Notes: generated from the letters alone by a model not told the origin. Numbered from the stretch's first letter, positions 1 to 11,289 are shown. The stretch is DNA of 64,000 nt from Oreohelix idahoensis (GCA_024509875.1 JAMPIV010017770.1:154001-218000), one strand, 5' to 3'. Made by a program: numbers and translations.

Positions 1-245
1 ATCATCACCAGTGTCGCTAACCTATTTCCCTTTATTTCTTCGAGTTCCGCATGCTTTTGCTTTCGCGGCTTGTCGTATCCACCATCTCAGTCCATCCGTA
101 GACAAACTTTCGACACCTAACAACATCATTTTGACCAATCAATTATCTACCAGCGGACACCCGACCGTAGCCTAACAAACCACAGTTCAGAACTGGCTTA
201 ATTAATTGTTTATATGTCAGCGATGGCGTAATTGAACACTATCAA
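1..245. other. Unassigned sequence at window start
   Basis: I see no coding frame, tandem repeat or terminal repeat here. It abuts a LINE 3'-end remnant that begins near 246, so it may be further decayed LINE sequence or flank. Confidence 0.3.
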
Positions 246-538
246 CAATCACGATTTGCTGATCCGGAGCTACCAAGAAGATATGCGCAACATCGTTTGG
301 AGTAAACGCTGGTAATGGCTTGGCCACATCCTTGGAAGAGACCATGACACCATCACCAGAACTGCCATGCTAGGGACTCCAAACAGAAAACGAAAGAGAG
401 GCCGGCTAAAAGCAACCGGGCGGAGAACAGTGGAGCCAGAGATGCAAAGCATGAACCAGAGCTGGGGCACTACACGACGGATGGCTGCCGACCGAGCAAG
501 ATGGAGACAGTTGGTTGCTGCCATACGTGATGATCACT
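246..538 (+). pseudogene. LINE reverse transcriptase C-terminal remnant
   Basis: Plus-strand translation gives the C-terminal part of a non-LTR ORF: a stretch like LLIRSYQEDM, then GHILGRDHDTITRTAM, a basic RGRLK segment, and MNQSWGTTRRMAADRARW near the end. The same order of motifs occurs at the C-terminus of the intact minus-strand RTE-type LINE at 34105-37110 in this window, so this is a 3' fragment of a related element. An in-frame TAG follows the KRW motif near 325, and no catalytic domain remains. The fragment ends in a TGA at about 538 and is followed immediately by the 34-bp satellite. It is a dead 5'-truncated copy. Confidence 0.8.
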
Positions 539-564
539 GATTGCTTTATTAGTCAGGAGCTAAG

Positions 565-644
565 GACCAACGATGATGTATAAGAATGGCATAATGCTAT
601 ACAAGAGGACCAAAGATGAAGTATAAGAATGGCATAATGCTATA
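565..644. repeat. 34-bp satellite, short block
   Basis: About two monomers of the satellite that dominates 11290-14039 are visible, including the longer variant with the AGATGAAGTATAAGAATGG insertion. The block ends with CTATA at 640-644, directly abutting LTR-like unit A. The same CTATA follows unit A at 7269-7273. Confidence 0.85.
640..644. repeat. Target-site duplication CTATA, left of A copy 1
   Basis: CTATA precedes TGTGACGG and recurs after the unit at 7269-7273. Because the target is a tandem satellite, the duplication is supported by the TG...CA ends rather than by uniqueness. Confidence 0.65.
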
Positions 645-2751
645 TGTGACGGATGAAATTCAGCTGTCCCTGAATTGACGGATGATAATAAGAGTAGCCT
701 TGAATAGCATCGAGGCCCCTGAATTTGTGTGTAGTTAAATCGCAACGTGTTTCCCACGTGAATTCTACCACGCTTGCTAATTGGTATGCACTATCCACCG
801 TGGATTTTCCCCAACGCGGGCTAATTAATATGTAAACAGTTATCATGCGAGGATCCAGGAGTTTCGTTTGGTCTTAGGTTTAGTTAGCCACACCTACTGC
901 CTATCTCTAGAGCGATGAAAATCCAGCATTCCCCTATCTTCTTCTGTCATCCCGTCTAGAAGGGCGTTGCCAAGAGGAGACGTAAGCGGTCAGTATCAAA
1001 GACGGTTGTAGTCCATATGAACGAGCAGGACGATTTCTCATCTTCGGTTCACACGTTCATGCGAACCGGCTAAGACGGGGGAAATCGCTGGCGGACCGAG
1101 AAGAACGGGGAAGTCTAGAGCTTCGACTGGCTGCGCAGAAACGTAGATAGTTCCCTACATCAAATAAGGCGAGAACTTTCGCATGTCTCTATTACCTTCC
1201 ATCTATTAACTATATATTGATATCGCCGAAAATGCAGTTATCATTCGTTGCCCAGAGATTTGAAGAAGGCTAGCTTATAGTGAATCTTACAAGATTTCTT
1301 TTGGATTTTCTGCTATATTGGAATCTAATTCATTCTGGTGCTATGGTAAAATATTAGTCTTGAGTGATTTAGGCGTTTAGTTTCTTCATTTATTTCACTG
1401 GATTTTGTGTTAATTTAAACCTATTAAATAATTCCATCACAAAGTTTTCCAGATGTAAATTAAATAATATAACTATCCGTTTTTTCCCGAGATAATAGAT
1501 GTGCAACATAATCTTAAACGCTAGGCGAGCGAAATTGTTTAATAACCATATTTCTATTTCACCGCGTGTAAATTTTGAGTAATTAACTGTTCATAGCTAG
1601 TGTCCATTAAAACGATACATTAGCTAGTCACTCGTGACGTTCTTTAAATATAAATAATTAAATACCAGAGTGATTTGTACAGGTCTTACCTAAAAAAACG
1701 CGGGTGTTAGATTTTATTATAGTATATATCCTGTTATCCATCTTCTCTTTTATACAGGTGATCATACCTTGCGATCCAACGGTTTTTAATATATAGAGAG
1801 TCATGTTCAGATGGCTTATGGCATCCCCATTTATATGTTCCTAACAACATAAAAAGAACATTGACAATAACAAATCTGATGTTAAGAGACCTTTTTAAGT
1901 CCATCGTCTAACCCCAGTAGAACGGTTAAATAACCAGAACGGTCAATTGTTCACTTGTGTTAAAAGTTTAACTGGAACGGGACAATGCCAGATATATTAT
2001 ATTAACTCATATAAAGTTCCCTGGCCTGATGAGGCAGAACTTTCTGCACGAATTTATTTAATTAAACCCAGATGACAGTAACCAGTATTTCTACCACCAA
2101 CTTCTCAGAGAACCTTTACGGCAATTTCTTTTTTCCAAGAACAGCCTGGGAGTAACATTTTGCTGTATGAGATATTTCCCAGTCATTACGACAGAATCCT
2201 AGAACAAAACAAACTTATTCCCAAATTTAATACCTGCAAATCTGACGAAGAAGACCCGCCAGAAAAAAATTATCAACCAACGAACCCATCCAGCGAAACC
2301 TCCGAGAGAAAAATAGCAGTGTCTATACGGAGATTTCTGGGGCTGTACGGGAAAAAATTAGCAAGACATATAATAGTCTTTAATTCATTTTGTGTTTGAT
2401 AAATTCCTTGGACGTATGCTGTGTCGGCAGAGGGTAAGTTGCCTGTTGTGAGCGCTCACTGGTATGAATGTAGAGCGTGGAAACTGAACGAAAGAATTTA
2501 GTTTACTTAAGTTTCCTACTAATATAACACCTTCTTTTATCTATCTCTCACTAAGTCCGAAGGCCCACGAGACAGTTAAACTAAGGACATACCGGTTACC
2601 CGTCTCGACTAACCCCACTCCCATTGTCAATCCTTTGTTTGATCTGTTGGGTAAACAACCTCGGGTGGGATCCTTTTCCTAGTTTTTCCATGTTCCAGGG
2701 GGAGGGTCTATGAGAATCTATATTGTTTATTTATTTTCCCTTTATGTAACT

Positions 2752-2764
2752 ATAATTTCACCTG
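2752..2764. repeat. 13-bp target duplication, left of LINE
   Basis: ATAATTTCACCTG occurs here and again at 6826-6838. The uninterrupted sequence is seen once in A copy 2 near 10850-10862, which proves the LINE was inserted into A copy 1. Confidence 0.95.
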
Positions 2765-5700
2765 TTGTTTGTTGTTGTTCGTCCATCACAAGTGATGAAG
2801 ACCACTCTGTTCATCCAATTATTAGGATGTTAGGATAGTCTATGAGTACGAAGGTGACTGATGAGCCCGATGCGGGCCTGGAAGGATCTCGGACAGTGTG
2901 GGCAGGGAATGTTTGCTTCATGTGAAGGTTTTATTTCACGATCTTTTCTAGCTTGTCTCCGTTGTTCCGCTGCTGCTCTTCTGGAAGATTCGCATGCCAC
3001 TGCACCTTTACGAAGAGATGTGCGCCAGGCAGTTCGGTCTTGCGCAGCAGCTTCCCATGTGTCTGGGTTTATGTCAAAGGTTTTTAATGAAGCCTTAAGC
3101 GTGTCTTTGAAGCGCTTTTTCTGGCCACCATGGGAGCGTCTACCCTTCTGCATCTCACCATAAAAGAGTATCTTTGGCAGTCGATGGTCTGGCATGCGGA
3201 CTACATGACCTGCCCAGCGAATCTGTGACTGCATCAGAATAGTATCGATGCTAGGGATACCAGCTCTGTCAAGAACGGCGGTATCTGGGATCTTGTCTTG
3301 CCATTTGATGTTCATTATCTTCCTGAGACAGACTGTATGGAAGTGGTTGAGCTTTTTTACGTGGCGCCTGTAGACAGTCCATGTTTCACATGCATAAAGC
3401 AGCACTGGAAGCACCGCAGCTCTGTATACCTTCAGCTTTGTCTGTAGACTAATGCCACTTCGATGCCAAACGTTGGTGTATAGTCTGCCAAATGTGCTGC
3501 TGGCTTTGGAGATCCTGGTGTTCACCTCATCATCAATGACGATGTTCTGGGATAGTGTACTACCAAGGTATGTGAACCTGTTCACAACATTCAGTTTCTC
3601 ACCATTTACCTTGATGACTGGCTCAGTATAAATTGTGCCAGGAGCTGGTTGGTACATGATTTCTGTTTTCCCCGTGTTGATGGTAAGCCCAAAGTTGGAG
3701 CAGGCTTCGGAGAATCTATCAACGCTACGCTGCAGATCAGCCTCTGAGCCAGCACTGAGGGCACAATCGTCAGCAAACAGAAGATCCCTGATGGTGTGTG
3801 ATTTGACCTTGGTTTTTGCTTGAAGCCTCCTAAGGTTAAACAATTTTCTATCAATACGATATCTGATGTCGATTCCTGTGTCCCCGTCTCTGAAAGCATC
3901 AGTCAGCATAGCAGAAAACATGATACTGAAAAGCGTCGGTGCAAGTACACACCCTTGTTTAACTCCATTTGAGACGGGAAAAGGCTCCGACAGCTCACCG
4001 TTTTCCTGAACTCTAGCCTGCATTCCATCATGCAGTTGCTGCACTACTGAGATAAATTTCTTTGGGCAGCCGTATTTTGCCATGATCTTCCATAGACCCT
4101 CTCTACTGACCGTGTCGAACGCCTTTGTCAAGTCGATGAAAGCTGTGTACAGGTCACAGTGCTGTTCTTGGCATTTTTCTTGAAGCTGTCTTGCAGCGAA
4201 CACCATATCGGTGGTTCCAGGTTCTTTCCGGAATCCACACTGACTTTCAGGTAGAAGACCTTTGTCAAGATGAGCCGTAAGGCGATTAAGAAGGATTCTG
4301 GCAAATATCTTCCCAGCGATTGATAGTAGTGAGATGCCTCGATGATTGTTACAGTCTTGGCGATTACCTTTACGTTTATAAAGATGTATAATTGACGCAT
4401 CCTTGAGATTGTGTGGGATGGTTTCACTCTGCCACATTTGCTGGAAGATCATGTGAAGTTTCTCTATCAGAACTGTACCGCCATCTTTATAGACCTCAAC
4501 AGGAATTGAATCGGAGCCGGGGGCCTTTCCACTAGAAAGTTGACGAATCGCTTTTTGAGTCTCCTCCAAAGTCGGTATAACATCTAGTGCTTCATTTATA
4601 GGAATTTGGGGCAGTCGGTTGATGGCTTCATCGTTAATAGTTGATGGCTGGTTCAGAATATTATTAAAGTGTTCGATCCAGCGTTGGAGAATTTTTTCCT
4701 TGTCTGTAATTAGTGTTTTTCCATCTGCATTAAGGAGGGGAAATGATCCTGATGATGTTGGACCATAGACCGCTTTGAGTGCATGGTAAAAAATTTTCAA
4801 GTCATGGCTGTCAGCAAAGCCTTGGAGCTCATCTGCTTTATTACTCAGCCATGAATCCCGCATCTGGCGTAGTTTATGTTGGACGATTCTACGCATGTTG
4901 TTGAAAGCATCTTTCTTGGATGTAGATTTTGGATCATTTAAATATGCTTTATGGAGATGGTGTTTCTCAGCCAACATCTTGTAGATCTGCTCGCTTAGGG
5001 CTGTCCAATTTGTTTCCGCACTTTGGCCGTCTAACGAGATAGATTTGAGACGGTCTTCTAGGGTGTCAGTGAATGGCTGTTTAATTTTTGTCTTCTTTAG
5101 TTTGGTAATATCCAGCCTTTTTTGAGTTTTCTTTCCCTGAGGGCGCCTGGCAGGTTGGATACGAATTTTAAGTTTAGACACAATGAGGCGATGATCAGTC
5201 CAGCATTCGGCACCACACATGGACTTGGTCACCCGGACATCTTGTCTGTCCTTCTTCCTAACAATTACATAGTCAATTAGGTGCCAATGCTTCGAGCGAG
5301 GGTGCATCCAGGAGATCCTGTTGCGGATAGGAAGTCGAAAAATGGTGTTGGTGACAAGGAGGTTATGTTCTGCGCAAGTCTGGAGGAGAAGAAGTCCATT
5401 GCTGTTACAGCGACCCACGCCGTACTTTCCGATAGTGCCATTCCAGGAGATGTTATCTGAGCCTACTCTTGCATTAAAGTCACCAAGAATAATAAGCTTA
5501 TCTGCTTTGGGAACTGATGCAATGACTGCATGTAGTTCTTCGTAAAACTTATCCTTGACGTCATCCTGGTTTGTCATAGTTGGTGCATACGCGCTAATGA
5601 TGGTGGCATGTTTCCTTCCATAAAGCAGCGGGATCTTGACCGTCATGAGTCGGTCATTTATTCCCTTTGGGGGCTCCGCTAGCTTGCCAATAATTGCTGT

Positions 5701-6825
5701 TTTGATTGCAAATCCAACCCCTGCTTCTCGTCTTTCTTCAGTTCCTCTTCCGCTCCAATAGAATGTATAACCTGCACCCTTTTCGCAAAGTTGGCCCTCG
5801 CCTGCAAGTCGAGTTTCACTCAGTGCTGCTATGTCAATGTTGTATCTGGCCAGTTCTCTCCCAATCAGGGCAGTTCGCCTCTCGGGTCTGTTTGTGTTAA
5901 AGTCTTTGTCGAGTAGAGTCCGCACATTCCATGCGCCTAGAATGAGGGGGAAACATCTGTCCTTTCTTTTTCTTATGTGTCGCCCTCTGAAGTAGGGTAC
6001 CCACCAACCGCGGTAAGCTGGTTAGGTAATGGTGGAGCAGGCAATGTTTAGGGCACCTTTTCTAGCCCCTTCCTCATGCCATGGAGGTGAGCAGTGCTTT
6101 CCTAAAGAGGGCTGCTCAGTCACTCAGGGGGCTGCCGAATCCCACTGCTGCTCCGATCAGTGGAAGACGACCATATGGCCTGAGCCGCCTGTGTGTAGGT
6201 CTGCGACTACGACTGCCAGCGCACCCACGCCTGCCGCTTCGCCGCTCGCCCATCGCCACAGGACTTGTTGTGAGTGGATGGATGAGTGGATGAGTGGATG
6301 AAAGAGTGACTTGCGCAGTGATTTGGTTTAAAGTGAGGAAGAGTTGCGCAATTCGTCGACCTCACTCTCTCGCCTGGGTCCATCTTAATCCAGTGGCAAG
6401 ACAAGTCAAGACGACTGGAGATGAAGTCAGGTGCAGTGGATGACCATGGCTTTCTACGTGCCTCGCCATGCTCCTTACGCTCCACAGCGCGTTGCTGGTA
6501 ATCGCCGTCATGCCCGTTGAACCAACAGGTGGTTTCTTCCGCGCAGTCTACCGAATCCAGTCTTCGCATGCATGGGTAGGCAGACCCTAACTCACCGAAG
6601 GTTTATAACCAGTCGGCTACCCTCACCTAGTTTAGCCGGCCTGTCAAAGCCGTTTCCCGGGGGGTGGCCGCTGTCGCATGCTGACAGCTACGAGGAGCCA
6701 CAGGTGAGAGCTGAATGCCAGGTTTGGACCAAAGGTGACCGAGCTGCCCTGAAAAGGGCATGACAGCTCCTTAACCAGAGGTACTACCAATACCTGACAT
6801 CCCAACCCCCCCCCCCAACCCCCCC
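2765..6825 (-). mobile_element. Non-LTR retrotransposon (4.06 kb) with C-terminal zinc finger
   Basis: The element is complete between 13-bp target duplications (2752-2764 and 6826-6838). In its own orientation it starts with a G-rich run (complement of the C tract at about 6802-6825). A 5' region of about 0.8 kb follows, then one long ORF, and it ends in a short CAA/AAC-rich tail next to 2765 instead of poly(A). The single ORF carries an N-terminal AP-type endonuclease, a reverse transcriptase and a terminal C2H2 finger. The short repeat tail and single ORF recall the RTE-like side of the LINE tree, but I cannot fix the clade without a phylogeny. It lies inside LTR-like unit A, so it is younger than that insertion. 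Confidence 0.92.
2830..5925 (-). CDS. LINE endonuclease/reverse transcriptase polyprotein
   Basis: This ORF of about 1,031 codons copies LINE RNA into DNA at a nicked target site. Visible parts, in order, are: an AP-endonuclease with LSETRLAGEG near residue 36, GDFNARVG near 147 and a TDHRLIVSKL catalytic-His motif near 240; the reverse transcriptase with AFIDLTKAFD near 595, NGVKQGCVLAP, and the FADD catalytic box at about 716-719; then LGSTLS, a thumb-like region, and a C2H2 finger (CPHC then HLRTH) at about 1004-1026. The listed start is GTG (5925-5923). The frame stays open upstream, through LGAWNVRTLL, to a TAA near 6027, and no in-frame ATG occurs between that stop and 5925. The true start is therefore uncertain, or an ATG has been lost. 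No internal stop is present, so catalytic competence is plausible. Confidence 0.92.
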   Translation of the reverse strand: MRTLLDKDFNTNRPERRTALIGRELARYNIDIAALSETRLAGEGQLCEKGAGYTFYWSGRGTEERREAGVGFAIKTAIIGKLAEPPKGINDRLMTVKIPLLYGRKHATIISAYAPTMTNQDDVKDKFYEELHAVIASVPKADKLIILGDFNARVGSDNISWNGTIGKYGVGRCNSNGLLLLQTCAEHNLLVTNTIFRLPIRNRISWMHPRSKHWHLIDYVIVRKKDRQDVRVTKSMCGAECWTDHRLIVSKLKIRIQPARRPQGKKTQKRLDITKLKKTKIKQPFTDTLEDRLKSISLDGQSAETNWTALSEQIYKMLAEKHHLHKAYLNDPKSTSKKDAFNNMRRIVQHKLRQMRDSWLSNKADELQGFADSHDLKIFYHALKAVYGPTSSGSFPLLNADGKTLITDKEKILQRWIEHFNNILNQPSTINDEAINRLPQIPINEALDVIPTLEETQKAIRQLSSGKAPGSDSIPVEVYKDGGTVLIEKLHMIFQQMWQSETIPHNLKDASIIHLYKRKGNRQDCNNHRGISLLSIAGKIFARILLNRLTAHLDKGLLPESQCGFRKEPGTTDMVFAARQLQEKCQEQHCDLYTAFIDLTKAFDTVSREGLWKIMAKYGCPKKFISVVQQLHDGMQARVQENGELSEPFPVSNGVKQGCVLAPTLFSIMFSAMLTDAFRDGDTGIDIRYRIDRKLFNLRRLQAKTKVKSHTIRDLLFADDCALSAGSEADLQRSVDRFSEACSNFGLTINTGKTEIMYQPAPGTIYTEPVIKVNGEKLNVVNRFTYLGSTLSQNIVIDDEVNTRISKASSTFGRLYTNVWHRSGISLQTKLKVYRAAVLPVLLYACETWTVYRRHVKKLNHFHTVCLRKIMNIKWQDKIPDTAVLDRAGIPSIDTILMQSQIRWAGHVVRMPDHRLPKILFYGEMQKGRRSHGGQKKRFKDTLKASLKTFDINPDTWEAAAQDRTAWRTSLRKGAVACESSRRAAAEQRRQARKDREIKPSHEANIPCPHCPRSFQARIGLISHLRTHRLS

Positions 6826-6838
6826 ATAATTTCACCTG
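6826..6838. repeat. 13-bp target duplication, right of LINE
   Basis: This is an exact repeat of 2752-2764 (ATAATTTCACCTG). Confidence 0.95.
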
Positions 6839-7268
6839 ATGACATGATAACGATGTATTAACTGTTGTAACCTATTTTTTTGTCTAAAGATAGAATAAAT
6901 TTTATCAACCTTAATCTATTAGTTTTGGTCAAGATCTCCCCTGCCCTTTATATGAGCCCATAGCTACCTGTTCGTTTCAACGTATGTACGTATTGGTGTC
7001 ACAAAATTGTTTGTGTGTGCGTACGAGAGGATAATGTATTTGAACCAGCATCAAAAGTGGAAAAAAAATGCGTCTCCAGTAAGTGTGTCGGACTGGGTAA
7101 GTTGGATTGAAACTATTATTAAATCCAAGACAGTAATTTTTTTTCCAACACTCTGTAATCCTCGTAAACAGGACTATTTCTCACACCTTTCTCTCACCTA
7201 GATTTCACCATCTCACCTCGGCTCGATTGGGACCATAACAATAAGGCCTATCTATAAAACGTACGACA

Positions 7269-7385
7269 CTATACAAGAGAACCAAATAAGAATGGCATAA
7301 TGCTATACAAGAGAACCAAAGATGAAGTATAAGAATGGCATAATGCTATACAAGAGAATCAAATAAGAATGGCATAATGCTATAC
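7269..7385. repeat. 34-bp satellite block interrupted by a LINE
   Basis: About three monomers, including the longer AGATGAAGTATAAG variant. The block continues at 8664-8740 after a truncated RTE insertion. Confidence 0.9.
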
Positions 7386-7391
7386 TGTCGA

Positions 7392-8647
7392 GCCTGGTTC
7401 AGAGAAGAACAAGCGGGTTTCAGGCCGAAACGATCATGTATTGATCAAATATTCACACTAAGAACAATTATAGAAGAATCAGTAGAAAGGCAATCGCCAC
7501 TTATTATCACCTTCGTCGATTTTCAAAAAGCCTTTGATAGTCTACACCGCCCATCATTGTGGAAGATACTTACAATCTATGGTTTTCCAACAAAATATGT
7601 GAATATAATAAAAGCGCTATATGACAATGCAAGATGTTGTGTTAGAACAAATAAAGGGAATACAGAATGGTTTACAGTAGAAACAGGGGTGAAACAAGGC
7701 TGTATTATGTCACCACTACTTTTTGGAATAGCTATTGATTGGGTTATGAGAAACTATACCCACAATGAACAATTGGGTATAAAATGGACAAATGGAAAAT
7801 TCCTGGGGGACCTGGATTTTGCAGATGATGTAGCATTCTTAAGTTCAACACCAAGACAATCCCAAGAAGCAATAAATAATTTGTGTCATCTCTCGGTTAA
7901 AATAGGTCTCCAAATAAATGCCTCTAAAACTAAAGCTATGAACTTTTCTAACGAGACCTTTGATATCATCTTGAACGGGGGGGGAAAAACTACAGAAAGT
8001 TGAAAGTTTCAATTATTTAGGCAGTAAAATGACTCAGGATGGTGACACAAGTAGGGTACCACCAACGCGGTAAAGCTGGTTAGGTAATGGTGAAGAGAAA
8101 TCCATACTAGAATTGCTTTGGCAGCTAGCGCCTTCAATAGATTATCTAACATTTGGAAATTACGATCATTGAATATACATAAATACCAAGCTTCGTCTGT
8201 TTAATTCAAATGTTATCTCAGTGTTAACATACGGCTGTGTGAGAGTTGGAAAATAACAAAAATCATTGGAGAACAAGCTGAATACATTCGAGAACAAATG
8301 TCTTAGAAAACTCATGAACATCAGTTGGAAAGAATTCAAGACTAATCGACAAATAAGAGAAGACTCTAGGCAGAAATATGTCTCCGACTATATAAGGAAA
8401 AGACGATGGTCATATATCGGTCATGTCCTACGAATGCAAAACAACAGAATACCACTACAGGCGCTCACTTGGGTTCCTGAGGGTAAGAGGAAAAAAAGGA
8501 AGACCAAAAGAAACACTCAGAAGAACAATAATAAGAGAAGGAAGAACGTTGGGCCTAAATAATGTGCAAGAGCTAAGAGGAGTGGCGTCACAACGAACAA
8601 CCTGGAGAGCACTGGTTTCTGCCTTATGCGCCGTGTTTGGTGCTTAA
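7392..8647 (+). pseudogene. Broken reverse transcriptase of the truncated RTE copy
   Basis: The reading frame covers the reverse transcriptase from EEQAGFRPKRSCIDQIF onward: FVDFQKAFDSLHR, GVKQGCIMSPLLF, then LDFADDVAFLSS (the FADD catalytic box), and the C-terminal RKRRWSYIGHVLR. It is broken by extra G residues near 7978-7984, by a ~44-bp foreign insertion near 8049-8092, and by small insertions near 8180, 8238 and 8300 relative to the sister copy at 28.5-29.7 kb. The endonuclease is absent through 5' truncation. It cannot encode a working protein. Confidence 0.9.
8049..8092. other. Short filler matching the LINE at ~5,993-6,034
   Basis: Inside the RTE copy, the sister sequence (29165-29185) reads straight through. 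Here about 44 bases intervene, starting AGTAGGGTACCACCAACG. They match plus-strand 5993-6034, in the 5' region of the zinc-finger LINE, with only single-base gaps. Confidence 0.85.
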
Positions 8648-8663
8648 AGAATTTATTATTATT

Positions 8664-8740
8664 AATGCTATACAAGAGAACCAAATAAGAATGACATAAT
8701 GCTATACAAGAGAACCAAATAAGAATGGCATAATGCTATA
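8664..8740. repeat. 34-bp satellite block before A copy 2
   Basis: Continuation of the block at 7269-7385. It ends in CTATA (8736-8740), where LTR-like unit A copy 2 begins. Confidence 0.88.
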
Positions 8741-11289
8741 TGTGACGGATGAAATTCAGCTGTCCCTGAATTGACGGATGATAATAAGAGTAGCCTTGAA
8801 TAGCATCGAGGCCCCTGAATTTGTGTGTAGTTAAATCGCAACGTGTTTCCCACGTGAATTCTACCACGCTTGCTAATTGGTATGCACTATCCACCGTGGA
8901 TTTTCCCCAACGCGGGCTAATTAATATGTAAACAGTTATCATGCGAGGATCCAGGAGTTTCGTTTGGTCTTAGGTTTAGTTAGCCACACCTACTGCCTAT
9001 CTCTAGAGCGATGAAAATCCAGCATTCCCCTATCTTCTTCTGTCATCCTGTCTAGAAGGGCGTTGCCCAGAGGAGACGTAAGCGGTCAGTATCAAAGACG
9101 GTTGTAGTCCATATGAACGAGCAGGACGATTTCTCATCTTCGGTTCACACGTTCATGCGAACCGGCTAAGACGGGGGAAATCGCTGGCGGACCGAGAAGA
9201 ACGGGGAAGTCTAGAGCTTGGACTGGCGGCGCAGAAACGTAGATAGTTCCCTACATCAAATAAGGCGAGAACTTTCGCATGTCTCTATTACCTTCCATCT
9301 ATTAACTATATATTGATATCGCCGAAAATGCAGTTATCATTCGTTGCCCAGAGATTTGAAGAAGGCTAGCTTATAGTGAATCTTACAAGATTTCTTTTGG
9401 ATTTTCTGCTATATTGGAGTCTAATTCATTCTGGTGCTATGGTAAAATATTAGTCTTGAGTGATTTAGGCGTTTAGTTTCTTCATTTATTTCACTGGATT
9501 TTGTGTTAATTTAAACCTATTAAATAAACCCATCACAAAGTTTTCCAGATGTAAATTAAATAATATAACTATCCGTTATTTCCCGAGATAATAGATGTGC
9601 AACATAATCTTAAACGCTAGGCGAGCGAAATTGTTTAATAACCATATTTCTATTTCACCGCGTGTAAATTTTGAGTAATTAACTGTTCATAGCTAGTGTC
9701 AATTAAAACGATAAATTAGCTAGTCACTCGTGACGTTCTTTAAATATAAATAATTAAATACCAGAGTGATTTGTACAGGTCTTACCTAAAAAAACGCGGG
9801 TGTTAGATTTTATTATAGTATATATCCTGTTATCCATCTTCTCTTTTATACAGGTGATCATACCTTGCGATCCAACGGTTTTTAATATATAGAGAGCCAT
9901 GTTCAGATGGCTTATGGCATCCTCATTTATATGTTCCTAACAACATAAAAAGAACATTGACAATAACAAATCTGATGTTAAGAGACCTTTTTAAGTCCAT
10001 CGTCTAACCCCAGTAGAGCGGTTAAATAACCAGAACGGTCAATTGTTCACTTGTGTTAAAAGTTTAACTGGAACGGGACAATGCCAGATATATTATATTA
10101 ACTCATATAAAGTTCCCTGGCCTGATGAGGCAGAACTTTCTGCACGAATTTATTTAATTAAACCCAGATGACAGTAACCAGTATTTCTACCACCAACTTC
10201 TCAGAGAACCTTTACGGCAATTTCTTTTTTCCAAGAACAGCCTGGGAGTAACATTTTGCTGTGTGAGATATTTCCCAGTCATTACGACAGAATCTTAGAA
10301 CAAAACAAACTTATTCTCAAATTTAATACCTGCAAATCTGACGAAGAAGACCCGCCAGAAAAAAATTATCAACCAACGAACCCATCCAGCGAAACCTCCG
10401 AGAGAAAAATAGCAGTGCCTATACGGAGATTTCTGGGGCTGTAGGGGAAAAAATTAGCAAGACATATAATAGTCTTTAATTCATTTTGTGTTTGATAAAT
10501 TCCTTGGACGTATGCTGTGTCGGCAGAGGGTAAGTTGCCTGTTGTGAGCGCTCACTGGTATGAATGTAGAGCGTGGAAACTGAACGAAAGAATTTAGTTT
10601 ACTTAAGTTTCCTACTAATATAACACCTTCTTTTATCTATCTCTCACTAAGTCCGAAGGCCCACGAGACAGTTAAACTAAGGACATACCGGTTACCCGTC
10701 CCGACTAACCCCACTCCCATTGTCAATCCTTTGTTTGATCTGTTTGGGAAACAACCTCGGGTGGGATCCTTTTCCTAGTTTTTCCATGTTCCAGAGGGAG
10801 GGTCTATGAGAATCTATATTGTTTATTTATTTTCCCTTTATATAACTATAATTTCACCTGATGACATGATAACGATGTATTAACTGTTGTAACCTATTTT
10901 TTTGTCTAAAGATAGAATAAATTTTATCAACCTTAATCTATTAGTTTTGGTCAAGATCTCCCCTGCCCTTTATATGAGCCCATAGCTACCTGTTCGTTTC
11001 AACGTATGTACGTATTGGTGTCACAAAATTGTTTGTGTGTGCGTAGGAGAGGATAATGTATTTGAACCAGCATCAAAAGTGGAAAAAAATGCGTCTCCAG
11101 TAAGTGTGTGGGACTGGGTAAGTTGGATTGAAACTATTATTAAATCCAAGACAGTAATTTTTTTTCCAACACTCTGTAATCCTCGTAAACAGGATTATTT
11201 CTCACACCTTTCTCTCACCTAGATTTCACCATCTCACCTCGGCTCGATTGGGACCATAACAATAAGGCCTATCTATAAAACGTACGACA
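8741..11289. mobile_element. LTR-like unit A, copy 2 (2,549 bp, uninterrupted)
   Basis: TG...CA unit (TGTGACGGATG to ACGTACGACA) flanked by CTATA at 8736-8740 and 11290-11294. It is the uninterrupted version of copy 1 and shows the empty site of the zinc-finger LINE near 10850-10862. No internal gag or pol is present, and satellite lies on both sides, so it is either a solo LTR or part of a segmental duplication of copy 1 with flanking satellite. By eye, about 30 differences separate the copies. I see no supported gene within it. Confidence 0.75.

Larger units (their letters stand above)
645..7268. mobile_element. LTR-like unit A, copy 1 (split by a LINE)
   Basis: The unit begins TGTGACGGATG and ends ACGTACGACA, the TG...CA form expected of an LTR, and is flanked on both sides by CTATA (640-644, 7269-7273). 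Without the LINE at 2765-6825 and one copy of its 13-bp target duplication, it is about 2.55 kb. It matches copy 2 (8741-11289) along its whole length with, by eye, about 1% substitutions. There is no internal coding region, so it behaves as a solo LTR of a long-LTR retrotransposon. No gag or pol is present to fix its orientation. Only short open frames (such as 2160-2399) occur, and I do not consider them genes. Confidence 0.75.
7386..8663 (+). mobile_element. 5'-truncated RTE-type LINE in satellite
   Basis: From about 7397 to 8655 the sequence matches the 3' half of the LINE at 26945-29741 almost base for base. It ends in an ATT-rich tail. AATGCTATAC flanks it on both sides (7376-7385, 8664-8673), consistent with target-primed insertion into the 34-bp satellite, although the target is itself repetitive. 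About 11-15 bases at the 5' junction (TGTCGAGCCTGGTTC) are not part of the related copy. Confidence 0.88.

Noticed and set aside
2160..2399. 79-codon frame in unit A (also at 10256-10444)
   Set aside because: The second copy is cut short by a stop, so the frame is not conserved between the two near-identical copies.
2861..3163. Plus-strand open frames opposite the two LINE ORFs
   Set aside because: They are shadows of the minus-strand reverse transcriptase genes.
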